DNA of 8,298 bases from assembly GCA_900770585.1 (NCBI GenBank), contig CAAGKW010000241.1:1-8298 (forward strand), written 5' to 3'. Position numbers and translations under genes: made by a program. A model generated the notes under the pieces. It searched no databases and was not told the DNA's origin. It was given only the letters and a program-made list of their open reading frames with translations. Position 1 is the stretch's first letter; every line of letters starts with the position of its first letter. Source of the stretch: an uncultured Alistipes sp. Lineage in GTDB: Bacteria; Bacteroidota; Bacteroidia; Bacteroidales; Rikenellaceae. Of this stretch, positions 6,193-8,298 are shown piece by piece.

Positions 6193-7572
6193 ATGCCACA
6201 ACTGCCCGAAAAATTCATCGCAACGCTCTCGGCTGAGCTCGGAACGGAGGAGTGCAATGCACTTTGTGCTGCACTCGACACCCCCGCAACCGTAGCCATA
6301 CGTTTGCACCCTGACAAGAGCTCGAAGGTTGCCGAGGGAGCACGACCGATCGCGTGGAGCCAGGGCGGTTACTATCTCGATGAACGACCTTTGTTCACGA
6401 CCGATACGGCATTTCACGCGGGAGCATACTACGTGCAAGAGCCGTCGTCGCAATTTGTGGGACATTTGTTGCGCCCGATTGTCGAGCGCGCGCCACGACT
6501 GCGATTGCTCGATCTCTGCGCTGCACCGGGTGGCAAATCGACCCTCTATTCGTCGCTTGTGGGTTGCGACGGATTGGTGGTTGCAAACGAGATCAACCGA
6601 CAGCGCGCGGCGGTATTGGCAGACAATGTACGCAAATGGGGCGTGGGAAATGTGGCCGTAACTAACAACGATCCGTCGCACTTTGCTGGTTTCGAACAGT
6701 GGTTCGATGTGATAGCTGTCGATGCGCCCTGCTCGGGCGAAGGTATGTTCCGCAAAACACCCGAGGCTCGCGACGAGTGGAACGACGGTTCGGCGGCGAT
6801 GTGTGCCGACCGACAACTGAAAATTCTGCAAGATATATGGCCGACACTGCGTGCTGGCGGAACGATGATTTATAGCACTTGTACCTTCAACCGCACGGAA
6901 GATGAGGGGCTGCTCGAACGCTTCACCGAGTGGGTTGGCGACGAGGAGTTGGTGGCAGCCGACGAGGTAGCGATTGGTGAGGATTGGGGCATCGTCTGTG
7001 GGCGTGTAGGCGTGTGGCAGACCTTCCGTTTTATGCCCCATCGTGCCGAGGGCGAGGGCTTCTTTGCGGCAATAGCCCGCAAGTCACCCGACGCAGGAGG
7101 TAAATCGCGTAACCCAAAGAGTCGCAAATCGATATTCACCGCACCAGACAAACGATCGGTAGCCGAATTGGAGCATTGGGTCAACGAGCCGCAAAAGATG
7201 AAGTGGGTGGCCATAAACGACACATATTACGGCTATTACGCCTCACACGCTGAGGATATTAAGGTATTGGCAGAGGCAATGACCGTGATTCATTCGGGCG
7301 TGTGTATGGGTCAGATTTTCAAGGGGCGACTTAAACCCGATCATTCGTTGGCGATGTTCACCGGACTTAATATCAGCGCAATAACAGCCGTCGAGGTGGA
7401 TCACACGACAGCTCTCGAATATCTACGCAGAGGCGATATAGGCGTTTGCGAAGGTATGGCCGAGGGTGTCAATCTGCTCTGCTCGGAGGGTCTGCCGCTT
7501 GGTTGGATCAAAAGAGTAGGTAATCGCTCGAACAATTTGTACCCCAACTCGTTGCGAATTCTGAATTTTTGA
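6193..7572 (+). CDS. RsmF/NOP2-Sun-type RNA m5C methyltransferase
   Basis: A 459-residue SAM-dependent enzyme that methylates cytosine-5 in RNA, most likely 16S rRNA. The N-terminal part (1-100) includes FHAGAYYVQEPSS at 74-86, typical of the family just before the catalytic domain. SAM motif I is LDLCAAPGGKS at 106-116; motif IV is DAPCSGEGMF at 177-186 with Cys180, which helps release the product; motif VI is STCTFN at 228-233 with the catalytic nucleophile Cys230. After a linker rich in Lys, Arg and Ser (about 297-320), the C-terminal 140 residues fit the extra RsmF-type RNA-binding (PUA-like) region, ending GNRSNNLYP. This C-terminal extension favours RsmF over RsmB, but the exact cytosine modified in this phylum is not certain. 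It is the last gene of the operon; no hairpin terminator follows, and the next promoter overlaps its end. Confidence 0.92.
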   Translation: MPQLPEKFIATLSAELGTEECNALCAALDTPATVAIRLHPDKSSKVAEGARPIAWSQGGYYLDERPLFTTDTAFHAGAYYVQEPSSQFVGHLLRPIVERAPRLRLLDLCAAPGGKSTLYSSLVGCDGLVVANEINRQRAAVLADNVRKWGVGNVAVTNNDPSHFAGFEQWFDVIAVDAPCSGEGMFRKTPEARDEWNDGSAAMCADRQLKILQDIWPTLRAGGTMIYSTCTFNRTEDEGLLERFTEWVGDEELVAADEVAIGEDWGIVCGRVGVWQTFRFMPHRAEGEGFFAAIARKSPDAGGKSRNPKSRKSIFTAPDKRSVAELEHWVNEPQKMKWVAINDTYYGYYASHAEDIKVLAEAMTVIHSGVCMGQIFKGRLKPDHSLAMFTGLNISAITAVEVDHTTALEYLRRGDIGVCEGMAEGVNLLCSEGLPLGWIKRVGNRSNNLYPNSLRILNF

Positions 7573-7581
7573 TTATCTTTG
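7551..7581 (+). promoter_or_regulatory. Promoter for the MerR-type regulator
   Basis: TATCTTTG at 7574-7581 is a perfect Bacteroidota -7 box; 19 bp upstream is GTTG (7551-7554), three of four bases of the -33 consensus. The predicted start near 7588 gives a leader of about 60 nt. The -33 element lies inside the end of the methyltransferase gene, so the regulator can be transcribed both alone and by read-through from the operon. Confidence 0.68.
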
Positions 7582-7648
7582 CAACATCGCGTAGGTGCAC
7601 ACGCGCCCAAAGCTCACACAAAACTATTTCAAACTGAGGTCGATCCGT

Positions 7649-8298
7649 ATGGCTAAGAAAATGTTCTACTCGATGGGTGAAGTCGCCGAAATGTTCGACG
7701 TAAAACCCTCATTGCTGCGTCATTGGGAGGCGAAATTCGATATTCTGCGCCCTCACAAAAATAAGAAGGGTAACCGTATGTTCACCCCCGAAGATGTCGA
7801 AAATCTGAAATTGATCTACCACCTGGTCAAGGAGCGCGGTATGACCCTTGCAGGTGCTGCTCAATACCTCAAAAACGGAATCACCGACACAATGCGCCGA
7901 GATATGGAACTGCTCGATCGACTGCAAAAGATCCGTGCAGAGCTGGTCGAGGTGCGCGAGCAACTGAAAGATGTTCCCGACGGCTACACCGTAGTCGAGG
8001 TGGCACAGCCCGAGGAGGAGCTGGCAATGATCGAGCCCGAGGAGGAGATCGTAATCGAGAAGGCGACCGAGGAGGTTGCACCCGTAGAGATCGAGGAGGT
8101 GATCGAGGAGGTGATCGAGGAGATTGTTGAGCCGATCGACGACGAGGATGACGAGGTAGAGATTGAGGAGCTTGTTGAGCTGATTATCGACGAGGAGGAA
8201 GAGGAGATTATCGAAGAAGAGCTGACCGAGGAGCCTATCGAGGAGGAGCCCAAAGAGGAGGTGCCCACAGAGGAGGAGCCGACTGAGGAATCGACTGA
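7649..8298 (+). CDS. MerR-type regulator with hyperacidic tail, 3'-truncated
   Basis: An open frame with no stop before the window end; 216 residues are visible. Residues 6-76 form a MerR-family winged helix: YSMGEVAEMFDV, then SLLRHWEAKF, a wing with NKKGNRMFTPEDV, and the helix LKLIYHLVKERGMTLAGAAQYL. Close Bacteroidota relatives share this 'YS.GEVA..F.V..SLLR.WE..F' pattern. Residues about 82-108 look like the usual dimerising coiled coil. There is no metal- or drug-binding effector domain. Instead, from about 117 the protein becomes an almost purely acidic and hydrophobic repeat of Glu, Ile, Val and Pro: in residues 121-216 I count 44 Glu and 5 Asp against 2 Lys and no Arg. The tail carries on past the window. 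It is probably disordered or weakly helical. DNA binding is well supported; target genes and signal are unknown. Confidence 0.9.
   Translation, partial: MAKKMFYSMGEVAEMFDVKPSLLRHWEAKFDILRPHKNKKGNRMFTPEDVENLKLIYHLVKERGMTLAGAAQYLKNGITDTMRRDMELLDRLQKIRAELVEVREQLKDVPDGYTVVEVAQPEEELAMIEPEEEIVIEKATEEVAPVEIEEVIEEVIEEIVEPIDDEDDEVEIEELVELIIDEEEEEIIEEELTEEPIEEEPKEEVPTEEEPTEEST
8090..8125 (+). repeat. Three 12-bp tandem units in the acidic tail
   Basis: ATCGAGGAGGTG occurs at 8090-8101 and again at 8102-8113, then ATCGAGGAGATT at 8114-8125. The units encode Ile-Glu-Glu-Val twice, then Ile-Glu-Glu-Ile. They are in frame with the regulator gene, and further GAGGAG runs continue to the window end, pointing to growth of the tail by in-frame repeat expansion. 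Confidence 0.75.

Noticed and set aside
5833..7041. 402-codon open frame on the minus strand
   Set aside because: It lies wholly opposite the deoxynucleoside kinase and methyltransferase genes, which have clear family motifs; no recognisable domain, so it is an antisense shadow of their codon use.
7984..8268. Serine-rich open frame on the minus strand
   Set aside because: It is the antisense of the Glu-rich repeats in the regulator tail; the serine run is a by-product of GAG/ATC codons.

Overview
The window looks like ordinary chromosome from a member of the Bacteroidota, most likely Bacteroidales and possibly an Alistipes/Rikenellaceae-type gut bacterium; the genus is a guess. Supporting this are Bacteroidota-type promoters (TTTG about 20 bp upstream of TAnnTTTG), a lack of strong Shine-Dalgarno sequences, short lipoproteins with an acidic stretch after the lipidated cysteine, a bacterial GH3-family protein and a MerR-like regulator of a type I associate with this phylum. 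I see no rRNA, tRNA, CRISPR array, insertion sequence, integrase or phage gene.

Layout. (1) 1-879: the 3' part of a gene for a family-5-type nucleotidyltransferase (GDID motif), cut by the window start. (2) 923-2328: an accessory-looking stretch with two small lipoprotein genes, each followed by an almost identical hairpin terminator. By eye the two proteins align over most of their length, so they are probably an old, strongly diverged tandem duplication; the second is very AT-rich and has gained three CxxC pairs. (3) 2349-2624, minus strand: a small one-helix membrane protein with a Cys-rich tail. (4) 2625-2714: a compact divergent promoter region whose two -7 boxes abut, one serving the Cys-rich protein and one serving trkA. 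(5) 2715-7572: four closely packed plus-strand genes with gaps of 8, 14 and 12 bp, probably one operon: TrkA potassium-uptake regulator, GH3-family acyl-adenylating/amide-forming enzyme, deoxynucleoside kinase and RsmF-like RNA m5C methyltransferase. (6) 7649 to the end: a MerR-type regulator with its own promoter, whose short DNA-binding domain and coiled coil run into a hyperacidic low-complexity tail of at least 96 residues that leaves the window.

The operon groups housekeeping functions (K+ homeostasis, nucleoside salvage, rRNA modification) with the poorly understood GH3 enzyme; no single pathway joins them. I did not find a convincing new multi-gene system. The points most worth checking are the acidic MerR tail, the diverged lipoprotein pair with conserved terminators, and the back-to-back promoters that may tie trkA expression to the small Cys-rich membrane protein.
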